A model generated the notes under the pieces. That model was not told the origin of the DNA. It made no database searches and saw nothing but the letters and a program-made list of their open reading frames with translations. The translations under genes were made by a program, and so were the position numbers. This document shows positions 1-7,773 of a stretch of 64,000 nt of DNA, one piece after another (within the stretch, counting starts at the first letter, position 1; each line of letters starts with the position of its first letter). The stretch spans positions 3,637,501 through 3,701,500 of the forward strand of contig NZ_AP025516.1 in assembly GCF_023169885.1 (NCBI RefSeq), read 5' to 3'. This stretch comes from Desulfofustis limnaeus (GTDB lineage: Bacteria > Desulfobacterota > Desulfobulbia > Desulfobulbales > Desulfocapsaceae).

Positions 1-1
1 C

Positions 2-1993
2 GTCACCGAGGAGATGAAGCAGAAGCAGGCCGCCGACGAGAAGATCGAGAACCTCAACACCATCCCCACCCCGATCATGGCCCTTGATACCGAGTTCAGC
101 ATCACCTACATGAACCCGGCCGCCGCCGCCGTGGTCGGTTCGACACCCGATGAAGTACTCGGCAAGAAGTGCTACGACCTGTTCAAGACGCCGCACTGCA
201 AGACTGACAAATGCGCCTGCGCCCGGGCCATGAAGACCGACTCGGTGGTCACCGAACAGACCATCGCCCGGCCGGCCGAGGGGGTCATCATCCCCATCAA
301 GTACACCGGCGCCCCAATCAAGGACGCCAAGGGCAACATCAAGGGAGCGCTCGAATACGTCCTCGACGTCACCGAGGAGATGAAGCAGAAACAAGCGGCC
401 GACGAGAAGATCGAGAACCTCAACACCATCCCCACCCCGATCATGGCCCTTGATACCGAGTTCAGCATCACCTTCATGAACCCGGCCGCCGCCGCCGTGG
501 TCGGCTCCACGCCGGACGAGGTGCTCGGCAAGAAGTGCTACGACCTGTTCAAGACGCCGCACTGCCAGACCGACAAATGCGCCTGCGCCCGCGCCATGAA
601 GACCGACTCGGTAGTCACCGAGCAGACCATCGCCCGGCCGGCCGAGGGGGTCATCATCCCCATCAAGTACACCGGCGCCCCGATTAAGGACGCCAAGGGC
701 AACATCAAAGGGGCGCTCGAATACGTCCTCGACGTCACCGAAGAGATGAAGCAGAAACAAGCGGCCGACGAGAAGATCGAGAACCTCAACACCATCCCGA
801 CGCCGATCCTGTCCGTGGATACCGATTTCACCATCACCTTCATCAACCCGGCCGGTGCTGCCGTTGCCGGTATGAGTCCGGATCAGGCCGTCGGCAAGAA
901 ATGTTACGACCTGTTCCGCACCGATCACTGCCGTACCGACAAATGCGCGTGCGCCCGGGCCATGAAGACCGATTCCGTGGTCAGCGAGCAGACAACGGCC
1001 AACCCAGCCGGTCGGCAGATGCCGATCAAATACACCGGCGCCCCGATCAAGGACGCCAAAGGCAATATCAAAGGCGCTCTGGAATACATCACCGACGTCA
1101 CGGCAGAGAAAGAAGTGGAACGGCTGATTGCCAGCTCGGTTGCCGAGGTGGACACGCTGGTGGGGGCATCACGCCAACAGATGGATGAAGCCAACAGTCA
1201 GGTGGACGAAATGAACGCCATCATCGACGAGGCGGTCCGCCAACTCGACGATTCGATGCAGACCGTCCAGGCGATGCTGAAGAGCTCCAACGAGATGCTT
1301 GGTTTATCGAAGGAATCAAACAAACTGGCCGCCAGCCTGGCCAAGGAGGCGGAAACCGGCAAGAACGCGGGCCGCGATGCCGGCAGGAAACTGGCCGACA
1401 TCAACGCCACCATGCAGAAGAACAACGAGATGGTCGCCGGGTTGGTCGGTCAGTTGGAGAAGATCTCCAGCTTCGTCGACATCATCAAGGAGATCGCCTC
1501 CCAGACCAACCTGCTGGCCTTCAACGCTGCCATTGAAGCGGCCCGTGCCGGCGACGCCGGGCGAGGCTTTGCCGTGGTCGCCGACGAGGTGCGCAAGCTG
1601 GCTGAGAACAGCTCCAAATCAGCCATCGATATCTCGAACATCGTCAAGAACGTGGAAAAAGAGTCGCACCAGACGATCAACGCCATGCAGGAGGGCATGA
1701 AGATGCTCACCGAAGGTGGTCGGGTTATCAATACCGCTCTCGATTCGATGGAGGAGATTTCCAAAGGTATCGGCACTATTACCTCCGCCGTGGATAAGGT
1801 GAGCAGCCAGGCCGAGGGGCTCAACACTGACGGAACGCTGGTCATGAACAAGATTGAAACGGTGGCCTCGTCATCGAAAAAGAACCAGCAGTCAACGGTG
1901 GCCGTCAATCAGGCCCTTTCCGAGACGGTGGCGGCCATGACGCAGCTGATGGCCTCCAGCAAGGAACTGCAGGAAGCAGTCAACAACCGGTAA
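2..1993 (+). CDS. Methyl-accepting chemotaxis protein with tandem PAS domains (5' partial)
   Basis: Chemoreceptor signalling to CheA/CheW. The frame is already open at base 2, which encodes the end of another PAS repeat, so the true start is upstream and at least one more PAS unit is likely. Counting from the Met at 14, PAS units cover residues 1-122, 123-244 and 245-365. Each holds the motif GKKCYDLF followed by HCxTDKCAC, i.e. four or five clustered cysteines that could bind a metal or act as a redox centre (inference). A coiled coil follows, then the signalling hairpin tip ([17 protein letters not shown], about 497-513). No membrane segment or HAMP domain is visible, so the receptor looks cytoplasmic unless these lie upstream. 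There is no C-terminal NWETF-type tether. A GC-rich hairpin follows the stop. Confidence 0.93.
   Translation, partial: VTEEMKQKQAADEKIENLNTIPTPIMALDTEFSITYMNPAAAAVVGSTPDEVLGKKCYDLFKTPHCKTDKCACARAMKTDSVVTEQTIARPAEGVIIPIKYTGAPIKDAKGNIKGALEYVLDVTEEMKQKQAADEKIENLNTIPTPIMALDTEFSITFMNPAAAAVVGSTPDEVLGKKCYDLFKTPHCQTDKCACARAMKTDSVVTEQTIARPAEGVIIPIKYTGAPIKDAKGNIKGALEYVLDVTEEMKQKQAADEKIENLNTIPTPILSVDTDFTITFINPAGAAVAGMSPDQAVGKKCYDLFRTDHCRTDKCACARAMKTDSVVSEQTTANPAGRQMPIKYTGAPIKDAKGNIKGALEYITDVTAEKEVERLIASSVAEVDTLVGASRQQMDEANSQVDEMNAIIDEAVRQLDDSMQTVQAMLKSSNEMLGLSKESNKLAASLAKEAETGKNAGRDAGRKLADINATMQKNNEMVAGLVGQLEKISSFVDIIKEIASQTNLLAFNAAIEAARAGDAGRGFAVVADEVRKLAENSSKSAIDISNIVKNVEKESHQTINAMQEGMKMLTEGGRVINTALDSMEEISKGIGTITSAVDKVSSQAEGLNTDGTLVMNKIETVASSSKKNQQSTVAVNQALSETVAAMTQLMASSKELQEAVNNR
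14..1108 (+). repeat. Three tandem 366/366/363-bp PAS-encoding repeats
   Basis: Units run 14-379, 380-745 and 746-1108. Each opens with the same [20 protein letters not shown] segment. Units 1 and 2 have exactly the same length and their proteins differ at only two positions of 122 (Tyr/Phe before MNPAAAA and Lys/Gln in the cysteine motif). Unit 3 is one codon shorter and more divergent. Bases 2-13 are the end of a further unit upstream. This points to recent duplication or gene conversion. Confidence 0.95.
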
Positions 1994-2004
1994 TAAAGGG
2001 GGCT

Positions 2005-2039
2005 CTTGTTCCGGCCGACCATGAGCCGGCCGGAACAAG
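2005..2039 (+). terminator. Hairpin between the chemoreceptor and the GNAT gene
   Basis: A perfect 13-bp inverted repeat (2005-2017 with 2027-2039, CTTGTTCCGGCCG) with a 9-nt loop lies 12 nt after the chemoreceptor stop. There is no clear T-tract, so it may be a weak terminator or an RNA-stabilising hairpin. The in-frame TTG (2006) and ATG (2021) start candidates of the next gene lie inside it, which argues for the later ATG at 2048. Confidence 0.6.
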
Positions 2040-2047
2040 AACGACGT

Positions 2048-2611
2048 ATGACCATTTTCGGTGAAACCCTATTTACGCCGCGGCTGCGGTTGCGCAAGAT
2101 AACCGCCGACGACTTGCCCCTGCTGGTCGCTTGGAGTAACAGCGAGGACGCGCACGGGCCCTACCTGACTCCGGATCGTCTGAACCTGGAGACAGGCCGG
2201 GAGAAAATCGAGTCGGGTGCATTCTGGTCGGAAAAAAACAAAACGTTTCTCATCGAGCGCCGCGACGGGACGCCGGTGGGCCTGATCAATTACTGGCTCC
2301 GCTCGGAGAAACGGTGCTGCGCCGTGATCAAGGTCAAGATCACGGAACCGGATCAGCGCGGCAAGGGATTTGGTACCGAGGCGCAAAAATACCTGATCCT
2401 CAACCTGTTCGATCGGCTCAAGGTTGAAGAAGTCGAGATGTATACCGACATCAACAACAAGGCGCAGCAACGATGCCTCGGCAAACTCGGGTTCGATCTG
2501 GTCGAATCACTGACCTATGACGATCATCAGGTGCGTCGCCTGGGACATCTCTACCGGCTGCCGGAAGCACGGTATCACCATCATCCGGTTTATCGTTACC
2601 ACTATGAATAA
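2048..2611 (+). CDS. GNAT family N-acetyltransferase (RimJ/RimL-like)
   Basis: A 187-residue acyl-CoA-dependent N-acetyltransferase. The acetyl-CoA pyrophosphate loop QRGKGFG sits at residues 103-109, followed by the usual helix and by a C-terminal LGKLGFDLVES segment typical of RimJ/RimL-like GNATs. The N-terminus (TPRLRLRKITADDLP) matches the family start, and the ATG at 2048 avoids the hairpin covering the two upstream candidates. Its stop codon overlaps the start of the deacetylase gene by 8 nt, so the two are probably translationally coupled. A GNAT next to an AcuC-like deacetylase recalls the acuA/acuC pair that controls acyl-CoA synthetase; that analogy is inference and the substrate is unknown. 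Confidence 0.85.
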   Translation: MTIFGETLFTPRLRLRKITADDLPLLVAWSNSEDAHGPYLTPDRLNLETGREKIESGAFWSEKNKTFLIERRDGTPVGLINYWLRSEKRCCAVIKVKITEPDQRGKGFGTEAQKYLILNLFDRLKVEEVEMYTDINNKAQQRCLGKLGFDLVESLTYDDHQVRRLGHLYRLPEARYHHHPVYRYHYE

Positions 2612-3629
2612 GCTCGGTATCCTGCTCGACGACCGCTATTTCGAGCATTGCATCAACCGGCCCAGCCCGGAAAATCCCGGCCGCCTTCGTCGTCTCTTCC
2701 CGACCGTTAAAGAGCGCTACAACGGCTCCATAACGCTGGTGGCGGCACGGGAAGCGCACACCGCCGATATCGAGCGGGTCCATTCCGGGTTCTACCTGAG
2801 CCAGATCCGCAACCATGCCGCCCGGAACGACCCCTTTTCCTACGATCGGGACACCTATCTCATGGACCGCTCCCTGGAAACCGCCCGCCTGGCTGCCGGC
2901 GGCTGTCTCGAATTGGCGGACAAGGTCATGGACGCAGCGATCTCCCACGGGTTCGCCCTGATCAGACCGCCCGGCCACCATGCCGAACCGGGCCGCGGGA
3001 TGGGGTTCTGCATCCTGAACAATGTCGCCATCACGGCCCGCTATCTGCAGCGAGTCTACGGCCTGAATCGCATCCTCATTATCGATTTCGACGTGCACCA
3101 CGGCAACGGGACGCAGGAGTGTTTCTACGACTCGGACAAGGTCCTCTTCGTCTCCCTGCATCAACGCGACCTGTTCCCCTTTTCCGGCGGCAGTGACGAG
3201 ATCGGCAGCGACAGCGGCCTCGGTTTTACCGTCAACATCCCGGTCTACAGCCAATTCGGCGACCCTGAATATACCTATCTGCTGGGGAAGCTGATGCACA
3301 ACCTGGTCGAACAATACCTGCCGCAGATCATTCTCGTCTCTGCCGGCTACGACGGTCATCAGGACGACTCGATCAGCGGCACCCTGCTGACCACCCGCTG
3401 GTTCCAGACCGCAGCCACCTTGATCAGGCAATGCGCCGAAGACCTGTGCGACAGCCGGCTCCTGTTTGTTCTCGAAGGCGGCTACAACCCCGAATCCCTT
3501 GAAAAATCGGTGCTTGCCACCATAGACGGCCTGCTCCTGCCCACGACCGGACGGGTCGGAATCCTCCATTCGGAACGTGCCGCCACCCTGCTGGCCAACC
3601 ATCCGCTTCATCACTTCTGGACACTCTAA
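2604..3629 (+). CDS. Histone deacetylase-family / AcuC-like deacetylase
   Basis: A 341-residue zinc-dependent deacetylase of the arginase/HDAC fold. The active site is intact: the His pair in PPGHHAEPG (H125/H126), zinc ligands D163 and H165 in DFDVHHGNGT, the third ligand D250 in SAGYDGHQDD, and the catalytic-type Tyr294 in LEGGYNPESL. The ATG at 2604 lies inside the last codons of the GNAT gene; earlier in-frame starts would put unrelated residues before the conserved start. Bacterial members act on acetyl-lysine proteins (AcuC), acetylpolyamines or acetoin-linked substrates. The adjacent acetyltransferase favours protein deacetylation, but a polyamine substrate is also possible given the potABCD genes in this window. 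Confidence 0.9.
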   Translation: MNKLGILLDDRYFEHCINRPSPENPGRLRRLFPTVKERYNGSITLVAAREAHTADIERVHSGFYLSQIRNHAARNDPFSYDRDTYLMDRSLETARLAAGGCLELADKVMDAAISHGFALIRPPGHHAEPGRGMGFCILNNVAITARYLQRVYGLNRILIIDFDVHHGNGTQECFYDSDKVLFVSLHQRDLFPFSGGSDEIGSDSGLGFTVNIPVYSQFGDPEYTYLLGKLMHNLVEQYLPQIILVSAGYDGHQDDSISGTLLTTRWFQTAATLIRQCAEDLCDSRLLFVLEGGYNPESLEKSVLATIDGLLLPTTGRVGILHSERAATLLANHPLHHFWTL

Positions 3630-3638
3630 GAGACACCC

Positions 3639-4067
3639 ATGACCAAGCACATCGATCTCGATCAATCCGCCCTGTCGTCAATCTTTCACGAGTGCCAGCA
3701 ATGCGCCACCTGTTGCAAGACCTACCGCAAGATTACGCTGCAGCCGAATGAAGTGGATTTCATCAAGAAAATGGGAGGGCATGTGGGGGTCGATGTTACC
3801 TTGACCGACATTCGCACCAAAGGCCTGGTCAAGGCCAGCGAGGAAGCGATGGCCAAAGGCAAGGTGTTCATGATCCACCCGGACGACAAGGGTTGTCTGT
3901 TCCTGGAAAAGCGTGACAACAAGTATTATTGCAAGATTTACAACTACCGGCCACGATCCTGCCGCGGGTTCAAGTGCAACCTGGCCGACGGCACCTTTCT
4001 CGACCTCTTCGGCCAGGATTCAATCCATCTGCTCGGCCAGAACCGTTTCGGGCTGCCGTTGAAATAG
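3639..4067 (+). CDS. YkgJ-family cysteine-cluster protein
   Basis: A 142-residue protein of the YkgJ/Fe-S-Zn cluster family. The N-terminal CxxCxxCC motif (C19, C22, C25, C26) pairs with later cysteines in GCLFLEK, YYCKIYNYRPRSCRGFKC, the family hallmark of a probable zinc or Fe-S site. The start is the ATG 9 nt after the deacetylase stop, so it is probably in the same operon. The family has no proven biochemical role; some members are suggested to work in metal chelation or protein modification. Nothing here narrows that. Confidence 0.85.
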   Translation: MTKHIDLDQSALSSIFHECQQCATCCKTYRKITLQPNEVDFIKKMGGHVGVDVTLTDIRTKGLVKASEEAMAKGKVFMIHPDDKGCLFLEKRDNKYYCKIYNYRPRSCRGFKCNLADGTFLDLFGQDSIHLLGQNRFGLPLK

Positions 4068-4118
4068 GGCGCTCCGGCCGTTCGAAAAATAGCTTGAAGC
4101 CGTTGCCCAACTGACCGA

Positions 4119-4919
4119 TCACCCGTCACGTTCTTCCAGGTGCAAGTAGAGATCGCCGCGGCCGGCGTCGCCGCGGCGGCCCCTGCCCCGCACGCGCAAC
4201 TTCTGGCCGGCCCGACTTGCCGGGGGAATGGCGACCCGGAGCAGCTCCTGGCCATGGCCGCCGTCGGCCACCACCTGAATGGTCTTGCCGTCGCGAAGCT
4301 CCTGGGCCGACAAGGGGGTCACGTAGGTTACGTCCAGATCTGCCTCCGCAGCCGGTGGTGTCGGCCGCTGTTGCTTCGGTTTCTTCACCGACTGAATCAA
4401 GCGCCCGACCGTGGTGCCCAGCGAATGAAACAGCTTGTTCTTTTCCGGTAACCGCTTCCCGGCGGAGCGGAGCAAGGCCGGACCGACCAGCGAACCGACC
4501 ATGAACAGGCCACCGAGCAACAGCCCGCCGCGACCGCCGAAAAAGCTCTTGGAGATGAATCCGGGACCGGCACGGAATCCCGCCTGCTGGAATTCACGCA
4601 ACAATCCCTGAAAAACCTGCTGGAAACGAGGATCGCGGAAGAGATCCTTGAGGATATCCTCCTGGCTGTAACCGAACCCGGGCCCGGAGCCGTTCGTCTG
4701 CCACGCGCCGGTTCTCCGGGCCCGATCGTAGGCCTGGCGCTTAACCGGGTCAGTCAAAACCCCATATGCTTCGGCTATTTCCTTGAACTTTTCTTCGGCC
4801 TCCGGGTCATCCGGATTGCGGTCCGGGTGGTACTGCATGGCCAGCTTCCGGTACCGGCGGCGGATTTCCTGCTCCTCCGCCGCCTCAGTGACGCCGAGAA
4901 TCGAGTAATAGTCCTTCAT
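4119..4919 (-). CDS. J-domain (DnaJ-like) protein with hydrophobic central segment
   Basis: A 266-residue Hsp40-type co-chaperone. Residues 3-70 form a canonical J domain with HPD at 31-33. A short Gly/Phe-poor linker leads to a glycine-rich hydrophobic stretch at about 131-150 that could be a membrane anchor. Residues from about 190 resemble the C-terminal peptide-binding domain of CbpA/DnaJ. The cysteine-rich zinc finger is absent. The start [10 protein letters not shown] follows the family; in-frame ATGs at 4928 and 4937 are also possible and no site has a strong ribosome-binding sequence. It is convergent with the YkgJ-like gene and divergent from ppk. Confidence 0.85.
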   Translation of the reverse strand: MKDYYSILGVTEAAEEQEIRRRYRKLAMQYHPDRNPDDPEAEEKFKEIAEAYGVLTDPVKRQAYDRARRTGAWQTNGSGPGFGYSQEDILKDLFRDPRFQQVFQGLLREFQQAGFRAGPGFISKSFFGGRGGLLLGGLFMVGSLVGPALLRSAGKRLPEKNKLFHSLGTTVGRLIQSVKKPKQQRPTPPAAEADLDVTYVTPLSAQELRDGKTIQVVADGGHGQELLRVAIPPASRAGQKLRVRGRGRRGDAGRGDLYLHLEERDG

Positions 4920-5121
4920 TTCTTTCATCCGTTGCAACGATCGCCGCCGGCACCCGGGCAGAGGGAACCCCTGTTGTTCATCTGCGTTGCCGTGTCATCC
5001 GGGCACTCGGCCATATCTGCAACTATAGGTCACTTTCCCGCTCCTGTCAGCGATATTCTCCCACCCGCCGCAGCGAACCACCCCTGATCCCGGCAATCGG
5101 CCGCGGTGGATAGTGAACCCC

Positions 5122-5150
5122 TTGATTATCGGAAAAAAATCACCTACGAT
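5122..5150 (+). promoter_or_regulatory. Sigma-70-type promoter upstream of ppk1
   Basis: TTGATT (5122-5127), a 17-nt spacer and TACGAT (5145-5150) give five of six and four of six matches to the sigma-70 consensus. They lie about 40 nt before the ppk1 start in the region divergent from the J-domain gene. An 11-nt palindrome GATACGGTATC overlaps the -10 element and could be an operator (inference). Confidence 0.5.
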
Positions 5151-5190
5151 ACGGTATCAATCGAAAAACCAGCAACCTCAGCGTCCATGA

Positions 5191-7398
5191 GTGATCCCGA
5201 TGCCGTCGAAACCGACATCTCCGAAAGCCTCCACAAAAACGACTCGTAAAGCTGCTCCAGCCAAGCCGAGCTTCGACCTCGACAGCCCGGAATGGTACCT
5301 GAACCGAGAATTGACCTGGCTCACTTTTAACAAACGGGTATTGCAACTGGCAACCGATGAGCGGGTCCCGTTGCTGGAACGGGTATTTTTCCTGGCTGTT
5401 GTCAGTTCGAATCTCGACGAATTCTTCATGAAGCGGATCGGTGGCCTCAAACAACAGGTTGGGGCCGGAGTCAAGAAGCTGACGGTAGACGGCATGCTGC
5501 CCCAGGAACAGATCGATGCCTGCCTCGTCTACGCCGACCAGCTACTGGCCGAACAGCGCCAGATCTACGCCCGGCTCGTTCTCCACCTGGCCGAGGAAGG
5601 AATCGTCTTTTTTCGTTATGAAGACTTGAGCGGGCAACAGAAGAAAGAGATGAATGCTTTTTTCAAGCGGGAAATTTTTCCCCTGCTCACCCCGCAGGGC
5701 ATCGATCCGGCCCATCCCTTTCCCTTCATCTCCAACCTCTCTCTGAACCTGTTGGTCTCCACCAGTGAACCGGGCTCCTCCTTGCAGCACTTGAACCGGA
5801 TCAAGGTGCCGCTGGGCGCCGGCGTACCCCGTTTCATCAAGGTAGGCGCCAAACACCACTACCTGATGTTTGAAGATCTGATCGCCAACAACCTCGATGA
5901 TATCTTTCCCGGACTGACCATTCACCACTGCTCGTTTTTTCGCGTGATCAGAAACGCCAACACGGATCAGCGGGAAGAACAGGCCAACGATCTGCTGGTG
6001 ATGATCGAATCGGCGCTGCGCGACCGCAAATTCGCGGACATCGTTCGGCTTCAGGTTTCCGCAAACATGCTGCCGCTGCATCGCGGTAAACTGGCCGCCG
6101 AACTCGCCATAGACGAGCAGCAGGACGTATCGGAGGCTCCGGGAATCCTGGGAAAACGTGACCTGATGGAAATCTGGCGGATCGATCGCCCGCATCTGCA
6201 CTACCCGGTCCACAGCCCCTATGACCTGCCCGAATTGCTCATCGACGAACCCAACATTTTCCATATCATCCGGCAATACCGATCACTGCTGCTGCAGCAT
6301 CCGTACGAGTCGTTCGAGACATCCGTCGAGCGTTTCCTCAAGGAAGCCAGCACCGACCCGAAGGTACTGGTGATCAAGATGACCCTGTATCGGACCAACC
6401 CCGACTCACGGATCATCCGCTACCTGATCGACGCCGCCTACAACGGCAAACAGGTGGCAGTAGTGGTTGAATTGATGGCCCGCTTCGACGAGTCGGCCAA
6501 CATCAAGTGGGCCGAGGCCATGGAAGAAGCCGGGATTCATGTGACCTACGGGGTCATCGGATTAAAGACCCACAGCAAGGTCATTCTGGTGGTCCGGCGA
6601 GACTACTCGGGTCTGCAACGCTATGCCCACATCGGGACCGGCAACTACCATTCGGGTACAGCCCGGCAATACAGCGATCTCGGCCTGCTCACCAACGATC
6701 AGACCATCTGTGAGGACCTGACCGAACTGTTCAATTTCCTCACCACCGGCTATGCGCCGGCACGCAAGTACCAGAAGATCCTGCCGTCCCCGAACATCCT
6801 GAAAAAGACCTTACTGAAGAAGATCGCCCGGGAGATCGAGGTGCATAAACCGGACAACCCCGGCCTGATTCAGTTCAAATGCAACGCCCTGGAAGACAAG
6901 GATATCGCCAAAGCGCTCTATCAGGCCTCACAGGCCGGTGTCCGAGTGGATCTGATCATCCGGGATACCTGTCGTCTACGACCCGGGATTGCCGGATTGT
7001 CCGACAACATCTCGGTACTCTCGGTGGTGGGCCGATTCCTTGAACACGCCCGCATCTACTATTTCAAGAACGGTGGTAACGATGAATATTTCATCGGGTC
7101 CGCCGACCTGATGAAACGGAACCTGGAAGCGCGGGTGGAAGTGGTTACCCCCATCGAGGACAAAGCGCTGCAGAAGAAGCTCCGGGAAATCATTGACGTG
7201 CAGCTGACCAACAAATGTTGTACCTGGGAGATGAAGGCCGACGGCACCTGTCTGAAACGGCACCCCCAGGAGAAGGACGACCAGCGTACCGTGCAGGAAA
7301 TCATGATCACCCTGGCCAAAAACAGGCTTACATCATCGCCGCTCGCCAAGAAAAACCGCTATAAAACCCTCAAGAAGGGAGGCCGGAAAAAGAAATAA
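5191..7398 (+). CDS. ppk1: Polyphosphate kinase 1
   Basis: PPK1 makes inorganic polyphosphate from ATP reversibly at the membrane periphery. At 735 residues the length is usual for the family. The N-terminal domain begins at YLNRELTWLTFNKRVL (about residue 35) after a Lys/Thr/Ala-rich extension. Both phospholipase-D-like domains are present: the phosphorylated His is in GLKTHSKV (H461) and the second conserved His is in FLEHARIYYF (H619). Translation can start at GTG 5191 or ATG 5200 (MPSKPTSP); neither has a strong ribosome-binding site. The C-terminus is a lysine-rich tail. A single gene with its own promoter, followed by dodecin. Confidence 0.96.
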   Translation: MIPMPSKPTSPKASTKTTRKAAPAKPSFDLDSPEWYLNRELTWLTFNKRVLQLATDERVPLLERVFFLAVVSSNLDEFFMKRIGGLKQQVGAGVKKLTVDGMLPQEQIDACLVYADQLLAEQRQIYARLVLHLAEEGIVFFRYEDLSGQQKKEMNAFFKREIFPLLTPQGIDPAHPFPFISNLSLNLLVSTSEPGSSLQHLNRIKVPLGAGVPRFIKVGAKHHYLMFEDLIANNLDDIFPGLTIHHCSFFRVIRNANTDQREEQANDLLVMIESALRDRKFADIVRLQVSANMLPLHRGKLAAELAIDEQQDVSEAPGILGKRDLMEIWRIDRPHLHYPVHSPYDLPELLIDEPNIFHIIRQYRSLLLQHPYESFETSVERFLKEASTDPKVLVIKMTLYRTNPDSRIIRYLIDAAYNGKQVAVVVELMARFDESANIKWAEAMEEAGIHVTYGVIGLKTHSKVILVVRRDYSGLQRYAHIGTGNYHSGTARQYSDLGLLTNDQTICEDLTELFNFLTTGYAPARKYQKILPSPNILKKTLLKKIAREIEVHKPDNPGLIQFKCNALEDKDIAKALYQASQAGVRVDLIIRDTCRLRPGIAGLSDNISVLSVVGRFLEHARIYYFKNGGNDEYFIGSADLMKRNLEARVEVVTPIEDKALQKKLREIIDVQLTNKCCTWEMKADGTCLKRHPQEKDDQRTVQEIMITLAKNRLTSSPLAKKNRYKTLKKGGRKKK

Positions 7399-7539
7399 GC
7401 GCGGGCAACCGACCGATCGAGCCACAGCTGATCCGACCACCATTGACACCGGCCGTCCTCCTGACATACAATCGAGTATTGGGGCGGCCCCTGCGTCGTG
7501 CCCGCCCACATCCTGAACCATTCACCTCGGGAGGCAACT

Positions 7540-7749
7540 ATGGCACAGAGTGTGTACAAAGTCATCGAACTGGTCGGCACCAGCACCAAATCGTGGGAGG
7601 ACGCGGCCAAAAGCGCCGTCGAAACCGCGGCTAAGTCGCTGAAGGATCTCCGTATTGCCGAAGTGGTGGAGATGGACATGCAGGTCGACAAGGATAAGGT
7701 GGTATCCTTCCGGACCCGAATCAAGGTGTCGTTCAAGTACAAGAAATAG
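7540..7749 (+). CDS. Dodecin family protein
   Basis: A 69-residue flavin-storing dodecamer subunit. It has the dodecin pattern: a beta strand (VYKVIELVGTS), one amphipathic helix (SWEDAAKSAVETAAKSL) and two strands ending FRTRIKVSFKYK. A strong GGGAGG sequence lies 6 nt before ATG 7540, which rules out the in-frame ATG-less extension to 7498. It lies 141 nt after ppk1 and may be co-transcribed. It is convergent with the CoA-transferase gene, with only 24 nt between them. Confidence 0.93.
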   Translation: MAQSVYKVIELVGTSTKSWEDAAKSAVETAAKSLKDLRIAEVVEMDMQVDKDKVVSFRTRIKVSFKYKK

Positions 7750-7773
7750 CAGGAAGCGCGGCGGACCGGCCGG

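Noticed and set aside
345-352. GAGCGCTC inside the chemoreceptor gene
   Set aside because: Lies in coding sequence without a promoter or extended symmetry, so it is treated as chance and used as a caution for the regulon claim.
14-1108. CRISPR-like repeat interpretation of the tandem units
   Set aside because: Units are 366 bp, coding, in frame and contain PAS domains without spacers.
2451-3665. A 404-codon minus-strand open frame opposite the deacetylase
   Set aside because: Antisense to an intact HDAC gene; no homology or start signals.
4827-5087. An 86-codon plus-strand frame between the J-domain gene and ppk1
   Set aside because: Half overlaps the J-domain gene antisense and has no homology or ribosome-binding site.
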